Assembly: GCF_001891165.1 (NCBI RefSeq)
Contig: NZ_LKKW01000015.1
Span: forward strand, 1 to 32,325
DNA: 32,325 nucleotides
Source of the DNA: Streptobacillus ratti
GTDB taxonomy: Bacteria > Fusobacteriota > Fusobacteriia > Fusobacteriales > Leptotrichiaceae
Reading direction: 5' to 3'
In this document: positions 17,839 through 25,561 of the stretch, piece by piece
Layout: the number at the start of each line of letters is the position of its first letter
How positions within the stretch are numbered: position 1 is the stretch's first letter
Program-made: the position numbers and the translations under genes
Notes under the pieces: generated by a model
What the model saw: the letters and a program-made list of their open reading frames with translations, nothing else
The model's database searches: none
Told to the model about the DNA's origin: nothing

Positions 17839-17869
17839 TTATGATAAAAATATCATAATCCTCCTTTTT
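17839..17869 (-). promoter_or_regulatory. Strong SD, perfect hairpin and mini-ORF ahead of the barrel start
   Basis: On the minus strand AAAAAGGAGGA (17859-17869) is followed immediately by an 8-bp perfect stem (TTATGATA 17851-17858 with TATCATAA 17839-17846, loop 17847-17850), then eight bases and the ATG at 17830. Inside the hairpin is ATG-ATA-TTT-TTA-TCA-TAA (17856-17839). Folding would bring the SD to about nine bases from the real start. The same palindrome could instead be a protein binding site. Confidence 0.65.
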
Positions 17870-17896
17870 ATGACTTTACCCATTTAACCTTAAGAC

Positions 17897-17925
17897 ATTA
17901 TATCTTAAAAAGATTAATTTTACAA
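17897..17925 (-). promoter_or_regulatory. Promoter of the 1324-residue barrel gene
   Basis: A perfect -10 TATAAT (17897-17902) and -35 TTGTAA (17920-17925) have a 17-base spacer. A 6-bp inverted repeat (TTAAGA 17890-17895, TCTTAA 17903-17908) brackets the -10 and might be an operator. Confidence 0.65.
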
Positions 17926-18056
17926 TAAAAATCAAGTATTAAAAAATCACTTTTTTTACAATGTTAAAATACATTTGCTTACAAGCGTTTAAAAATCATA
18001 TTTATATTTAATTTATATAAGTTATATTTTCTTTGTTATTTATAAAAGTAGCGTTT

Positions 18057-18085
18057 TAAAAAAAAGACCGAGATAAAATCTCGGT
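18057..18085 (-). terminator. Rho-independent terminator after the aminopeptidase gene
   Basis: A perfect 8-bp stem (ACCGAGAT 18067-18074 with ATCTCGGT 18078-18085) and 3-base loop are followed on the minus strand by C and nine T. It ends the unit from the ankyrin gene to the aminopeptidase. Confidence 0.92.
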
Positions 18086-18099
18086 TAAAATATAAATTA

Positions 18100-19326
18100 T
18101 TATGCCCAATTTCCATTTATAAATACTGGAATTTCTTCTCCATTTTCCTTAATTCCAACTATTTTTAGTGTTTCATCTCCTATCATAAAATCTTCATGCA
18201 CTAAACTATTATTTACACCAGATTCTAAAGCCTCTAATTCAGACATATCTGTCCCACCTTTAATACACACTGGGTATGCCTTACCTAAGGCTAAATGACA
18301 TGAAGCATTTTCATCATATAGTGTTTCACTAAACATAATATTAGTATTAGATATAGGGGAATCAAATGGTACTAATGCTACCTCACCTAAAAATAATGCT
18401 CCCTCATCAGTTTCAAGTAATGATTTTAATACTTCTTCTCCCTTTTTAGCACTATAATCTACTACTTTTCCATCTTTAAATACTAATTTAAATTCATCTA
18501 TTAAATTTCCACTATAATTTAAAGGTTTTGTACTATAAACAACACCATTTACACCATTTCTATGTGGCAGAGTAAATATTTCTTCTGTAGGCATATTAGC
18601 AGTAAATTCTACCCCATTAGCATTTACTGATTTACCAGATATCCATATATGTCCTTTTGGTAATTCTATAGTTAAATCTGTTCCTTTTTCACTACTATAT
18701 TTCAAATATTTAAACTGCATATTATTTAAATACTCAGCTTTGTCATCTAAATTATTTAAATGATTTTCCCAATTTTTTATAACATCTCCATCTATTCTCA
18801 TAGTATAGAATATTAAGTCCCATAATTTAGAAACTGCATCTTCCACACATAAATCAGGGAATACTACCTTTGCCCAAGCTTCTGTAGCTGCACCTATAAC
18901 AACCCATGAATTTTCATTATTCATTAAAGCTTTTCTAAATCCAGTCAGTGCCTTAGACATTGCAATAGTTCCTGCCTTAATTTTTTCTTGATCTAGTCCC
19001 TCTAAATTATTTGGATCTGAACCTATTATTGAAATAAACACAGCATTTCTTTTAACATTATCTTCATTTTGTAAAACTACATATTCTCTAACATCTTCTA
19101 AAGTTTCTTGTGAGGCATATTCAAACCTTTGTCTATTTAATACATCATCTCTCCACATTACTTGCACATCTCCTGCACCAGCCTTATATACTTCCTCACT
19201 TAATAAATACACAAAGTCCCTATTTTCAGTTAAAGCTCTAATAACCACTAATTGATTTTTTTGTACATTAGTCCCTATTTTTATTACAGCTTCTGCATAT
19301 TTTCTCAATTTTTCATTAAATAACAT
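18100..19326 (-). CDS. M29-family aminopeptidase (AmpS/PepS-like)
   Basis: This is a 408-residue cytoplasmic metal-dependent aminopeptidase that removes N-terminal residues from peptides. Family marks are the N-terminal domain (KLRKYAEAVIKIGTNVQKNQ), ANMPTEEIFTLPHR (about 245-258) with metal-site Glu and His, GEVALVP (about 315), ASCHLALG (about 345) and VHEDFMIG (about 376-383), which supply further metal ligands. Length fits the family (about 410). I chose the ATG at 19324-19326, after AGAGG; a GTG two codons earlier overlaps that site. It follows the DJ-1 gene by 52 bases that hold a strong hairpin, and ends at a clear terminator. Confidence 0.9.
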   Translation of the reverse strand: MLFNEKLRKYAEAVIKIGTNVQKNQLVVIRALTENRDFVYLLSEEVYKAGAGDVQVMWRDDVLNRQRFEYASQETLEDVREYVVLQNEDNVKRNAVFISIIGSDPNNLEGLDQEKIKAGTIAMSKALTGFRKALMNNENSWVVIGAATEAWAKVVFPDLCVEDAVSKLWDLIFYTMRIDGDVIKNWENHLNNLDDKAEYLNNMQFKYLKYSSEKGTDLTIELPKGHIWISGKSVNANGVEFTANMPTEEIFTLPHRNGVNGVVYSTKPLNYSGNLIDEFKLVFKDGKVVDYSAKKGEEVLKSLLETDEGALFLGEVALVPFDSPISNTNIMFSETLYDENASCHLALGKAYPVCIKGGTDMSELEALESGVNNSLVHEDFMIGDETLKIVGIKENGEEIPVFINGNWA

Positions 19327-19346
19327 TTCCACCTCTTTCTAATAAT

Positions 19347-19374
19347 AGAGGATTACTGTAAACAGCAATCCTCT
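19347..19374 (-). other. Intercistronic hairpin before the aminopeptidase gene
   Basis: Twelve pairs (19347-19358 with 19363-19374, 4-base loop) include one position that is G-U in minus-strand RNA but a mismatch in the other, so it is a minus-strand RNA structure. No T run follows, so it is not a standard terminator. Its 3' arm ends CCTCT, complementary to the aminopeptidase SD (AGAGG, 19332-19336), allowing an alternative fold that hides the SD. Confidence 0.6.
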
Positions 19375-19378
19375 AATA

Positions 19379-19930
19379 TTAATAATTTATAATTTCAATT
19401 TTTAATTTATTAACTTCATCTTCACCTAATAAATATTCAATAACTGCTAAACCAAAATCTTTTGCAGCTGCTACCGATCTACCTGTAATAATATTTTCAC
19501 ATTCTACTACTGGTGAATTTTCTATTATAGCTCCATTTTCAATTAATTCTTCTTCAAGACCATTAAAAACTGTAGCTTTTTTATCTTTTAAAAATCCAAG
19601 TTTTGCTAAATATTTAGGAGCTGCACAAATAGCTGCTACTAAATTATTTTTGTTATAGTAATCTGTTAATTTATTTTTCAAAATTTCTGACTTAAAATAC
19701 TCAGAAGTTCCTAAACCTCCTGGTAAAAATATACAATCATAATCCATAAAATCTACTTCATCTAATATTTTTTCAGCAAATATTTCAATATTATGTGAAC
19801 CTTTAATCTTTTTTTCAACATAAAGACTTACTAAATCTACATGTATACCTGCTCTTCTAAACAAATCAACAGGGAATAAAGCTTCTATTTCTTCTATATC
19901 ATTAAATATCATAACTGCTATTTTTTTCAT
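19379..19930 (-). CDS. DJ-1/PfpI family protein
   Basis: This 183-residue flavodoxin-like protein belongs to the DJ-1/ThiJ/PfpI superfamily. The reactive cysteine is Cys102 in AAICAAP, at the nucleophile elbow, with the partner acid near Glu16 (EEIEAL) and the FLPGGLGT loop (68-75). It is closest in style to YajL/DJ-1 proteins, whose roles (protein deglycase, oxidative-stress chaperone) are debated. AGGATC precedes the ATG, which lies one base after the upstream stop. It is in the ptsI unit, ahead of the aminopeptidase. Confidence 0.9.
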   Translation of the reverse strand: MKKIAVMIFNDIEEIEALFPVDLFRRAGIHVDLVSLYVEKKIKGSHNIEIFAEKILDEVDFMDYDCIFLPGGLGTSEYFKSEILKNKLTDYYNKNNLVAAICAAPKYLAKLGFLKDKKATVFNGLEEELIENGAIIENSPVVECENIITGRSVAAAKDFGLAVIEYLLGEDEVNKLKIEIINY

Positions 19931-19931
19931 A

Positions 19932-20249
19932 TTATGATCCTAAAAAATATTTTATCAATACATTTACTGGCCATGCTAATAAAGATAATAATGCGAATAC
20001 AAACATTCTATAAACAAATCCTATAGAAAGTCTATCAGAAAATCTTTTAAATAATACTGATGCACCAAATATTGCAAATATTATTAATACTAATCTTCCA
20101 GGTGTTTCATTTATTACTGAAACAATAAAAAATATGAAATATAGTATGTAGTCAAATTTTGAAAAAGGTAAATTTTTTAATTCATTATTTTCTTGTTTAT
20201 CAACTGTTTCTTGTTTTACTTCTTCTTTTTTTATTTTTAATTTTCTCAT
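19932..20249 (-). CDS. Small membrane protein, unknown
   Basis: This 105-residue protein has a charged, probably cytoplasmic start (MRKLKIKKEEVKQETVDKQE) and three likely membrane helices (about 32-46, 52-67 and 78-98). The second is followed by a basic loop (KRFSDRLS). It lies 7 bases after ptsI and one base before the DJ-1 gene, with AGGAATGAT before the ATG, so it is translated from the same message. I recognise no family. Its position next to ptsI does not indicate a PTS role, since it has no IIC-like features. Confidence 0.7.
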   Translation of the reverse strand: MRKLKIKKEEVKQETVDKQENNELKNLPFSKFDYILYFIFFIVSVINETPGRLVLIIFAIFGASVLFKRFSDRLSIGFVYRMFVFALLSLLAWPVNVLIKYFLGS

Positions 20250-20256
20250 ATCATTC

Positions 20257-21966
20257 CTATCTTAAAGCATCAATTACTTCTTGTGGAGTATCTTTACTTA
20301 AAATTAAATCTCTATATTTTTGTGCTTCTGCATAATTTGATTCTAATATTTTTTTCTTAACTTGTAATACTGATGATGCTGACATACTAAATGCGTCAAG
20401 TCCCATTCCAAGTAATAATTCTGTTGATTGTTTGTTTCCTGCAAACTCTCCACACATACTTATAGGTATTCCTCTATCATGTGCAGCATCTATAACTTTT
20501 TGTATAGCTTCAAGTACCGCAGGGTTAAATGCAGAGTAAAGGTCTGAAACCATTTCATTACCTCTATCTACTGCTAAGAAATATTGTGTTAAATCATTAG
20601 TACCTATAGAGAAGAAATCAACTTCTTTTGCAAATTTATATGCAATTATAGCTGAAGATGGTGTTTCTATCATTATACCAACCTTAATATTTCTATCAAA
20701 TTTTTTACCAATTTCATCTAATTCTTTTTTACATTCTTCAAGAATAACATTTGCTGCTCTTACTTCGTTTATTGAAGTTATCATTGGATACATGATTTTA
20801 ACAGTTCCATATGCAGATGCTCTTAATATAGCTTTTAATTGAGTTTTAAACATATCTTTATGTACTAAAGAAATTCTAATCGCTCTATATCCTAAAAATG
20901 GATTCATTTCTTTTGGTAAATCTAAATAAGGTAATTCCTTATCTCCACCTATATCCATAGTACGAATAGTTATAGGGCAATTTTTCATTTTTTCAACAAC
21001 TTCTCTATACGCTTTATATTGTTCTTCTTCTGTTGGCATATGACCAGAATTCATAAATAGAAATTCAGTTCTATATAATCCTACACCTGTTGCTCCTGCT
21101 TCCATAACAGCATCTATATCTTCTGGTTTACCTATGTTACCCCAAATTTCTACTGCATGTCCATCTTTAGTAATTGGTTTTAAATCTTTAATTTTCTTTA
21201 ATTCTTCTTTTGCCTTTAATTGTTCTTCTCTTTTAATTTCATATTCTTTAATTAATTCATCACTTGGATTTAAATAAATTTCTCCTTTATCTCCATCAAT
21301 AATTATACTTTGACCATCTACAACTTCAGAAAGTATAGATCTTGTTCCTACTACTGCTGGAATTTCAAGTGATCTTGCCATAATAGCAGAGTGAGCTGTT
21401 TTCCCTCCTATTTCTGTTACAAATCCATTACAATGAACTAGATCAAGTTGTGCAGTATCAGATGGTGTTAAGTCATTAGTAACAATAATTGTATTCGGCT
21501 CTAAATTACCTAAATCGCTTATTTTAATATTTAATAAATTTTTTAACCATCTCTTACCAATATCTTGGAAATCTGCTGCTCTTTCTCTTAAATAAGGATC
21601 ATCTAGTTGAGAAAGCATTAGTGAATATTCATCTATTCCATCTTTTAATGCGTGAGCTGCTTTTAAACCCTCTTCCATTATTTTATTTTTGATTTCATCC
21701 ATTAAATCTTCATCTTCTAATAATAGAATATGACCATCAAAAATATCAGCCTTATCATCACCCATTTTAATTCTTACTTTTTCTCTAATAGCAATAAGTT
21801 GAGTTTTAGATTTTTTCATAGCCTCTTCTAGTTTAATAATTTCAGATTCTGATGTTTCACCTGAAAGCGATTTTTCTTCAGGAAGTTGTATTTCTTCTTC
21901 ATGAAACACATAAACTTTACCAATAGCAACTCCCTCAGAAGCTCCAATACCTGTTAATCTCATCAT
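20257..21966 (-). CDS. ptsI: Phosphoenolpyruvate-protein phosphotransferase (PTS enzyme I)
   Basis: Enzyme I takes phosphate from phosphoenolpyruvate to HPr, starting the sugar PTS chain. The 569-residue protein is of normal length (about 575). It has the N-terminal HPr-binding helical domain, the phosphohistidine His192 in GGKTAHSAIMARS, and the PEP-binding TIM barrel with TRTEFLFM, GTNDLTQY, AVDRGN and the active-site cysteine (about 505) in CGEFAG. The usual residue after CGE is Met; here it is Phe. I chose the ATG at 21964-21966, eight bases after GGAGG; the TTG at 21981 overlaps this site. It lies downstream of an ankyrin gene and is followed by a small membrane protein. HPr is not in the window. 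The IIA protein at 9290 and the DhaM-like protein at 24576 are candidate acceptors further down the chain. Confidence 0.97.
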   Translation of the reverse strand: MMRLTGIGASEGVAIGKVYVFHEEEIQLPEEKSLSGETSESEIIKLEEAMKKSKTQLIAIREKVRIKMGDDKADIFDGHILLLEDEDLMDEIKNKIMEEGLKAAHALKDGIDEYSLMLSQLDDPYLRERAADFQDIGKRWLKNLLNIKISDLGNLEPNTIIVTNDLTPSDTAQLDLVHCNGFVTEIGGKTAHSAIMARSLEIPAVVGTRSILSEVVDGQSIIIDGDKGEIYLNPSDELIKEYEIKREEQLKAKEELKKIKDLKPITKDGHAVEIWGNIGKPEDIDAVMEAGATGVGLYRTEFLFMNSGHMPTEEEQYKAYREVVEKMKNCPITIRTMDIGGDKELPYLDLPKEMNPFLGYRAIRISLVHKDMFKTQLKAILRASAYGTVKIMYPMITSINEVRAANVILEECKKELDEIGKKFDRNIKVGIMIETPSSAIIAYKFAKEVDFFSIGTNDLTQYFLAVDRGNEMVSDLYSAFNPAVLEAIQKVIDAAHDRGIPISMCGEFAGNKQSTELLLGMGLDAFSMSASSVLQVKKKILESNYAEAQKYRDLILSKDTPQEVIDALR

Positions 21967-21982
21967 AGTAATTTCCTCCAAT

Positions 21983-22678
21983 TTATTTATTATTTCTTAA
22001 TTCTTTTATTTTGTCCCTTAACAACTTAACTATATCGCCTTTTCCAAAATTAGCAGCTAAATCTATAGCACTACCACCATTAAAATCTCTATGTAATGGA
22101 TTTGCACCTTTTTCAATTAAAAATTTTGCAATTTCATAATTTCCTTTAAGTGCAGCATCTTCAAGTGGATGCCACCCATCTACATCATTTTGAAAATTTA
22201 CCATTTCAGGATATTTTTCAACCAGTAATTTAACTGCTTCAAAATTTTCAAAAAAAATAGCAGTATGCAAAGGGTATTTACCTAATACATGATGTTTAAC
22301 ATTTATATTAACATCTTTTTTTAACAACTCTTCTAATATATATATATTATCATATTCTATAGCAATTATTAGTGCCGTTTCTCCAATCTTATTTTCTGCA
22401 TTAATATCTATTTTTTCCACTCCTTTTTTTACTATTGGAGCAAATCCCGGAGAATACGCATTTTCTGGATAAATACTAATATTTCTTTCTTCATCTCCAG
22501 ATATATATGAAGATGCTAAAGTATTATTTGAAAATTTAATTGCAGTAAAAAATTCATTTAATATCTTTTCTTTTTTTTGTTCAACTTCTAATTTTTCTTT
22601 TGAAATTAATAGAGTTTCTTCAGCAAAAATATTGATATTTAATATAATAATAGATAGTAGTAATAATATTTTTTTCAT
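21983..22678 (-). CDS. Secreted ankyrin-repeat protein
   Basis: This 231-residue protein has a signal peptide (MKKILLLLSIIILNINIFA, cleavage near 19) and four recognisable ankyrin repeats in its C-terminal two-thirds: GETALIIAIEYDN, GKYPLHTAIFFEN, GWHPLEDAALKGN and GGSAIDLAANFGK. Such repeats bind other proteins; a periplasmic ankyrin protein in Gram-negatives is often an anti-toxin or catalase partner, but nothing here indicates which. It has its own promoter in the 3' end of trmD and is 16 bases ahead of ptsI. The N-terminal third (about 20-90) is unlike any family I know. Confidence 0.85.
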   Translation of the reverse strand: MKKILLLLSIIILNINIFAEETLLISKEKLEVEQKKEKILNEFFTAIKFSNNTLASSYISGDEERNISIYPENAYSPGFAPIVKKGVEKIDINAENKIGETALIIAIEYDNIYILEELLKKDVNINVKHHVLGKYPLHTAIFFENFEAVKLLVEKYPEMVNFQNDVDGWHPLEDAALKGNYEIAKFLIEKGANPLHRDFNGGSAIDLAANFGKGDIVKLLRDKIKELRNNK

Positions 22679-22706
22679 ACATTCACCACTTTTTACAATT
22701 TGTTTA

Positions 22707-22735
22707 ATTATATCACATTACAGTGTTTCTATCAA
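22707..22735 (-). promoter_or_regulatory. Promoter of the ankyrin-ptsI unit, inside the end of trmD
   Basis: The -10 TATAAT (22707-22712) is perfect and the -35 TTGATA (22730-22735) differs by one base, with a 17-base spacer. The -35 and part of the spacer lie within the last codons of trmD. No terminator is seen after trmD, so the two units may also be joined by read-through. Confidence 0.75.
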
Positions 22736-23455
22736 CTTTAAAAATCTGTCATATTTTTTCAAAAATTCTTTATCTTTAAGTTTTTCTTTTAATAAATCTG
22801 GTCTATTTTTCAAAGTTTTAAGTATTGCTTTTATTTCTCTATATTCATTAATTTTTTTATGATTTCCTGAAATTAACACCTCTGGGACTTCCATTTTATC
22901 TATTATTTGTGGTCTAGTATATTGAGGAAATCCTAACAATCCATTATAGAAAGAATCTGTTTCATACGATTCTTTTTTAATTATTCCCTCTTTCATACGC
23001 ATAATACCGTCTATTATAACTAAGGCTGGTAAATCTCCACTACTTAATACATAATCTCCTATAGAAATCTCTTCATCTACAAACTTATCTATTACTCTTT
23101 GATCAAGACCCTCATATTTACCTGATATTATACATAAATCTTCAATTTTAGATAATTCTATTAATTTTTCTTGAGTTAATTTTTTACCCTGAGGTGTAAC
23201 AAAAACAGTAAATGGTTTTTTAACTTTTGATTTTCTTAAATTTACAAAATATTTCCAAAAAGGTTCTGGTTTAAGTACCATACCTGCTCCACCACCAAAA
23301 GGTGTATCATCTACTTGTTTATGTTTATTATCACTGTAATCCCTAATATTTTCTATATCTATTTCAATATTTTGTTCATTTGCTCTTTGCATAATAGTCT
23401 GTGATAAATACATCTCAAATATTTCATTAAATAAAGTTAAAACCCTTATTTTCAT
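22718..23455 (-). CDS. trmD: tRNA (guanine37-N1)-methyltransferase TrmD
   Basis: TrmD makes m1G37 next to the anticodon with SAM, which prevents +1 frameshifts. The 245-residue length is standard. The family marks are MKIRVLTLFNEIFEMYL, DDTPFGGGAGMVLKPEPF (about 50-67), the knot region CIISGKYEGLDQRV with Asp/Glu of the active loop, EEISIGDYVLSSGDLPALVIID, and FYNGLLGFPQYTRP (about 168-181). The knot phrase reads SSGDLP where most have TGGELP. It follows rimM by one base, an ancient rimM-trmD pairing. The usual partners rpsP and rplS are not adjacent. Confidence 0.97.
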   Translation of the reverse strand: MKIRVLTLFNEIFEMYLSQTIMQRANEQNIEIDIENIRDYSDNKHKQVDDTPFGGGAGMVLKPEPFWKYFVNLRKSKVKKPFTVFVTPQGKKLTQEKLIELSKIEDLCIISGKYEGLDQRVIDKFVDEEISIGDYVLSSGDLPALVIIDGIMRMKEGIIKKESYETDSFYNGLLGFPQYTRPQIIDKMEVPEVLISGNHKKINEYREIKAILKTLKNRPDLLKEKLKDKEFLKKYDRFLKLIETL

Positions 23456-23456
23456 A

Positions 23457-23948
23457 TCACATCATTCCTTCTAATAACTCCACTTTTATTATTTTTTGAC
23501 TATCATCTATTTCTTTTACAAAAACATCTATAAATGGAATTAATACTTCTCTTTCTTCTTTAACAACTACTAAAATTGAATGTGCAGCTGTATCCATAAT
23601 ATCAACAACTTCACCAATATTTTCTGAATTATTTAATACATTATAGCCAATAACTGATTCCTCTTCTTCATATTCTGGTATTAAATCTGCTCTAACATAT
23701 ATCTTATACCCTATTAAAGCTTTAGCTTCATCAATATTTTTTATCTTATCTAAATCTAATAAAGCTCTTTTACCAGTAATACCTTTAACATCTTCAACTT
23801 TAGCAATCTTAACATCATTAAAATCGTTTTTAATTATGACATTTAAGTCTTTTAATTCCTCTAAAAGAGGAAATATAGTATTAACTTTTACTGTACCTAA
23901 AAGTCTATGTGTTCCTGTAATTGTCCCTATTAATATTAAATTTTCCAT
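23457..23948 (-). CDS. rimM: Ribosome maturation factor RimM
   Basis: RimM helps assemble the head of the 30S subunit, acting through S19 and 16S rRNA. The 163-residue protein has the N-terminal RimM domain starting LILIGTITGTHRLLGTVKVN, the central KGITGKRALL, and a PRC-barrel from about residue 95 with VIGYNVLN, GEVVDIMDTAAHSILVV and VLIPFIDVFVKEID. The start has GAGGAT upstream. It is one base before trmD. Confidence 0.95.
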   Translation of the reverse strand: MENLILIGTITGTHRLLGTVKVNTIFPLLEELKDLNVIIKNDFNDVKIAKVEDVKGITGKRALLDLDKIKNIDEAKALIGYKIYVRADLIPEYEEEESVIGYNVLNNSENIGEVVDIMDTAAHSILVVVKEEREVLIPFIDVFVKEIDDSQKIIKVELLEGMM

Positions 23949-23950
23949 TT

Positions 23951-24571
23951 TTAATCCTCGTTTTCTTTTTTATAATTTGTTCTTATTTTAAAAGTAAAAT
24001 ATAGGGAAGAAATATATAAGCTCATAATTAAATTAATTAATATTATTAAATAATTATACAATGGATTATATCCAGAGATATAATTATGAAATGTTAAAAT
24101 TACCATAGATACCGTATAAGGTAATAAGAAAGCTAATAAATATATGAATAATTTAGCAACTAATTCAATAGAAAATCTTATAGATGATTTTAAGTCTAAA
24201 TTTTCTATAAAAAAGAAATAAGGCAAAAATACTAAAAGCATTCTTAATATATCTGAAATAATTGATAATTGAGGTATTAATATATGTAATGCTCCAAGTG
24301 ATGTATAAAAAATTAAATATATTCCAGCTTTTTTATAATTTACACTATAACCCATACTTTTAGATAAAACAATTAATAGTGATATAATTAAAATAGAGTT
24401 TAATAAAAGTATTAATAATACTACCATTCCATATGAATATATATTATCTATCCTATGTTCAAATATTGGAGCAATTCTTCCAGTTAAAATATTAAAAATA
24501 AAGAAAAGTATCAAGAATATATAGTTTTTCTCTACAAGTTTCAAAATAGTTTTAAAAATTTCTGTAAACAT
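23951..24571 (-). CDS. Multi-pass membrane protein, unknown
   Basis: This 206-residue hydrophobic protein has about five or six transmembrane helices (roughly 17-30, 47-68, 80-98, 105-120, 140-160 and 172-192). It starts with an amphipathic stretch (MFTEIFKTILKLVEKN) and ends with a basic, charged tail (RTNYKKENED). No catalytic motif or transporter signature is visible. The ribosome site is weak (AAGTGAT). It lies between the DhaM-like gene and rimM with gaps of 4 and 2 bases. It could belong to a generic small membrane family such as DUF-type proteins but I cannot name one. Confidence 0.75.
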   Translation of the reverse strand: MFTEIFKTILKLVEKNYIFLILFFIFNILTGRIAPIFEHRIDNIYSYGMVVLLILLLNSILIISLLIVLSKSMGYSVNYKKAGIYLIFYTSLGALHILIPQLSIISDILRMLLVFLPYFFFIENLDLKSSIRFSIELVAKLFIYLLAFLLPYTVSMVILTFHNYISGYNPLYNYLIILINLIMSLYISSLYFTFKIRTNYKKENED

Positions 24572-24575
24572 ATTA

Positions 24576-24977
24576 TCACTTTATTTTCTTAAAATTAATA
24601 CTATCCTCTGCAATAGCCTTTAATTTTTTTAAATTCATATTTTCATCATTAGCAACTATAGCTGACACAGTTCCCTCAACTAACGGACAGTCTGCTATTT
24701 CAACATCTATTTCACCATCTATTAATTTTATTGCACCTTTTACTGCATTTATTGAACTTCCAAAGTCCACAAGTACTAATACACCTTTTCCTCTATTTGC
24801 TTTTTTGATTACGCTTGCAACTATCTCAGGTGTAGTTCCATAAGTATCATAATTACTTCCACCACCATTTAATAATTCAAAATCTTCTTGCTTTAAAACA
24901 TTACAAAATTCTAAAAAAGCATCTGTCATGGAATTACTATGACAAACTAATACTATTCCTACTGTTTCTTTTTTCAT
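24576..24977 (-). CDS. DhaM-type PTS IIA domain protein, stand-alone
   Basis: This 133-residue protein matches the IIA domain of DhaM, the phosphocarrier that re-energises the PTS-dependent dihydroxyacetone kinase. The phosphohistidine is probably His13 in GIVLVCHSNS. Other family phrases are GGGSNYDTYGTTPEIV (about 38-53), VLVLVDFGSSINAVKGAI and CPLVEGTVSAIV. It lacks the HPr and enzyme I-like domains of long DhaM proteins. Neither dhaK nor dhaL is beside it; it sits among RNA modification genes. GGAGG is four bases before the ATG. It could serve a Dha kinase encoded elsewhere or have become regulatory. The cysteine preceding His13 replaces the usual serine (VSHS). Confidence 0.85.
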   Translation of the reverse strand: MKKETVGIVLVCHSNSMTDAFLEFCNVLKQEDFELLNGGGSNYDTYGTTPEIVASVIKKANRGKGVLVLVDFGSSINAVKGAIKLIDGEIDVEIADCPLVEGTVSAIVANDENMNLKKLKAIAEDSINFKKIK

Positions 24978-24985
24978 TATTCCTC

Positions 24986-25549
24986 CTAATTTTCTCCAAA
25001 TAATCTATCTAAAATAATTGATACTGCTGCTCTTACAGAAAGATGATTGTATCTTGTATTTATTCTTATTGGTTCTAAGATATAATCTGAAATATCCATA
25101 ATTTCTTGAGTTAATCCCCAACCTGTTCCAAATAAAATGAAATAAACTTCATCATCATTAAATATTTTTTCTGATAATTTTTCAAATGAAATTGTCTTTT
25201 CAAATAATCTTGCTGAAGTTGTAACAAGCTTTGGTTTTTTCCCTGTAATCTTTATTATTTCTTCTATACTTTTTTCTATACTATCTGATAAAAGTGTATT
25301 TTCAAATGCTTCATTTCTATCTTTATTAAAATCTATTCCGTCTCCCTCTTGCCAAAATCCTAATATTCTTGACGTTAGTTCTTTTTGTGCATCTACTGGA
25401 GTAATAATAAAGTATTTATTTACATCATATGTTCTACAAGTTCTTGATATATCATGTATATCAAAATTTGTAACAGAAGTTGCAACTACTTCACTATTTT
25501 TATTATACACTGGATAATGTACTAATCCTAAAAAAATATTATTTCTCAT
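24986..25549 (-). CDS. SPOUT-class RNA methyltransferase
   Basis: This 187-residue protein looks like the SAM-dependent RNA methyltransferase family represented by Thermotoga TM1570 (Methyltrn_RNA_4). Marks are the opening IFLGLVHYPVYNKNSEVVATSVTNFDIHDISRT, the middle KPKLVTTSARL and the knot region FILFGTGWGLTQEIMD...LEPIR. The fold is the trefoil knot class shared with TrmD, and some bacteria carry this domain next to or fused with TrmD. The substrate is not known. I chose the ATG at 25547-25549, six bases after AAGGA; the TTG at 25552 is an unlikely start. It follows the CCA-Nudix gene by about ten bases. Confidence 0.8.
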   Translation of the reverse strand: MRNNIFLGLVHYPVYNKNSEVVATSVTNFDIHDISRTCRTYDVNKYFIITPVDAQKELTSRILGFWQEGDGIDFNKDRNEAFENTLLSDSIEKSIEEIIKITGKKPKLVTTSARLFEKTISFEKLSEKIFNDDEVYFILFGTGWGLTQEIMDISDYILEPIRINTRYNHLSVRAAVSIILDRLFGEN

Positions 25550-25561
25550 CAATTTTCCTTT

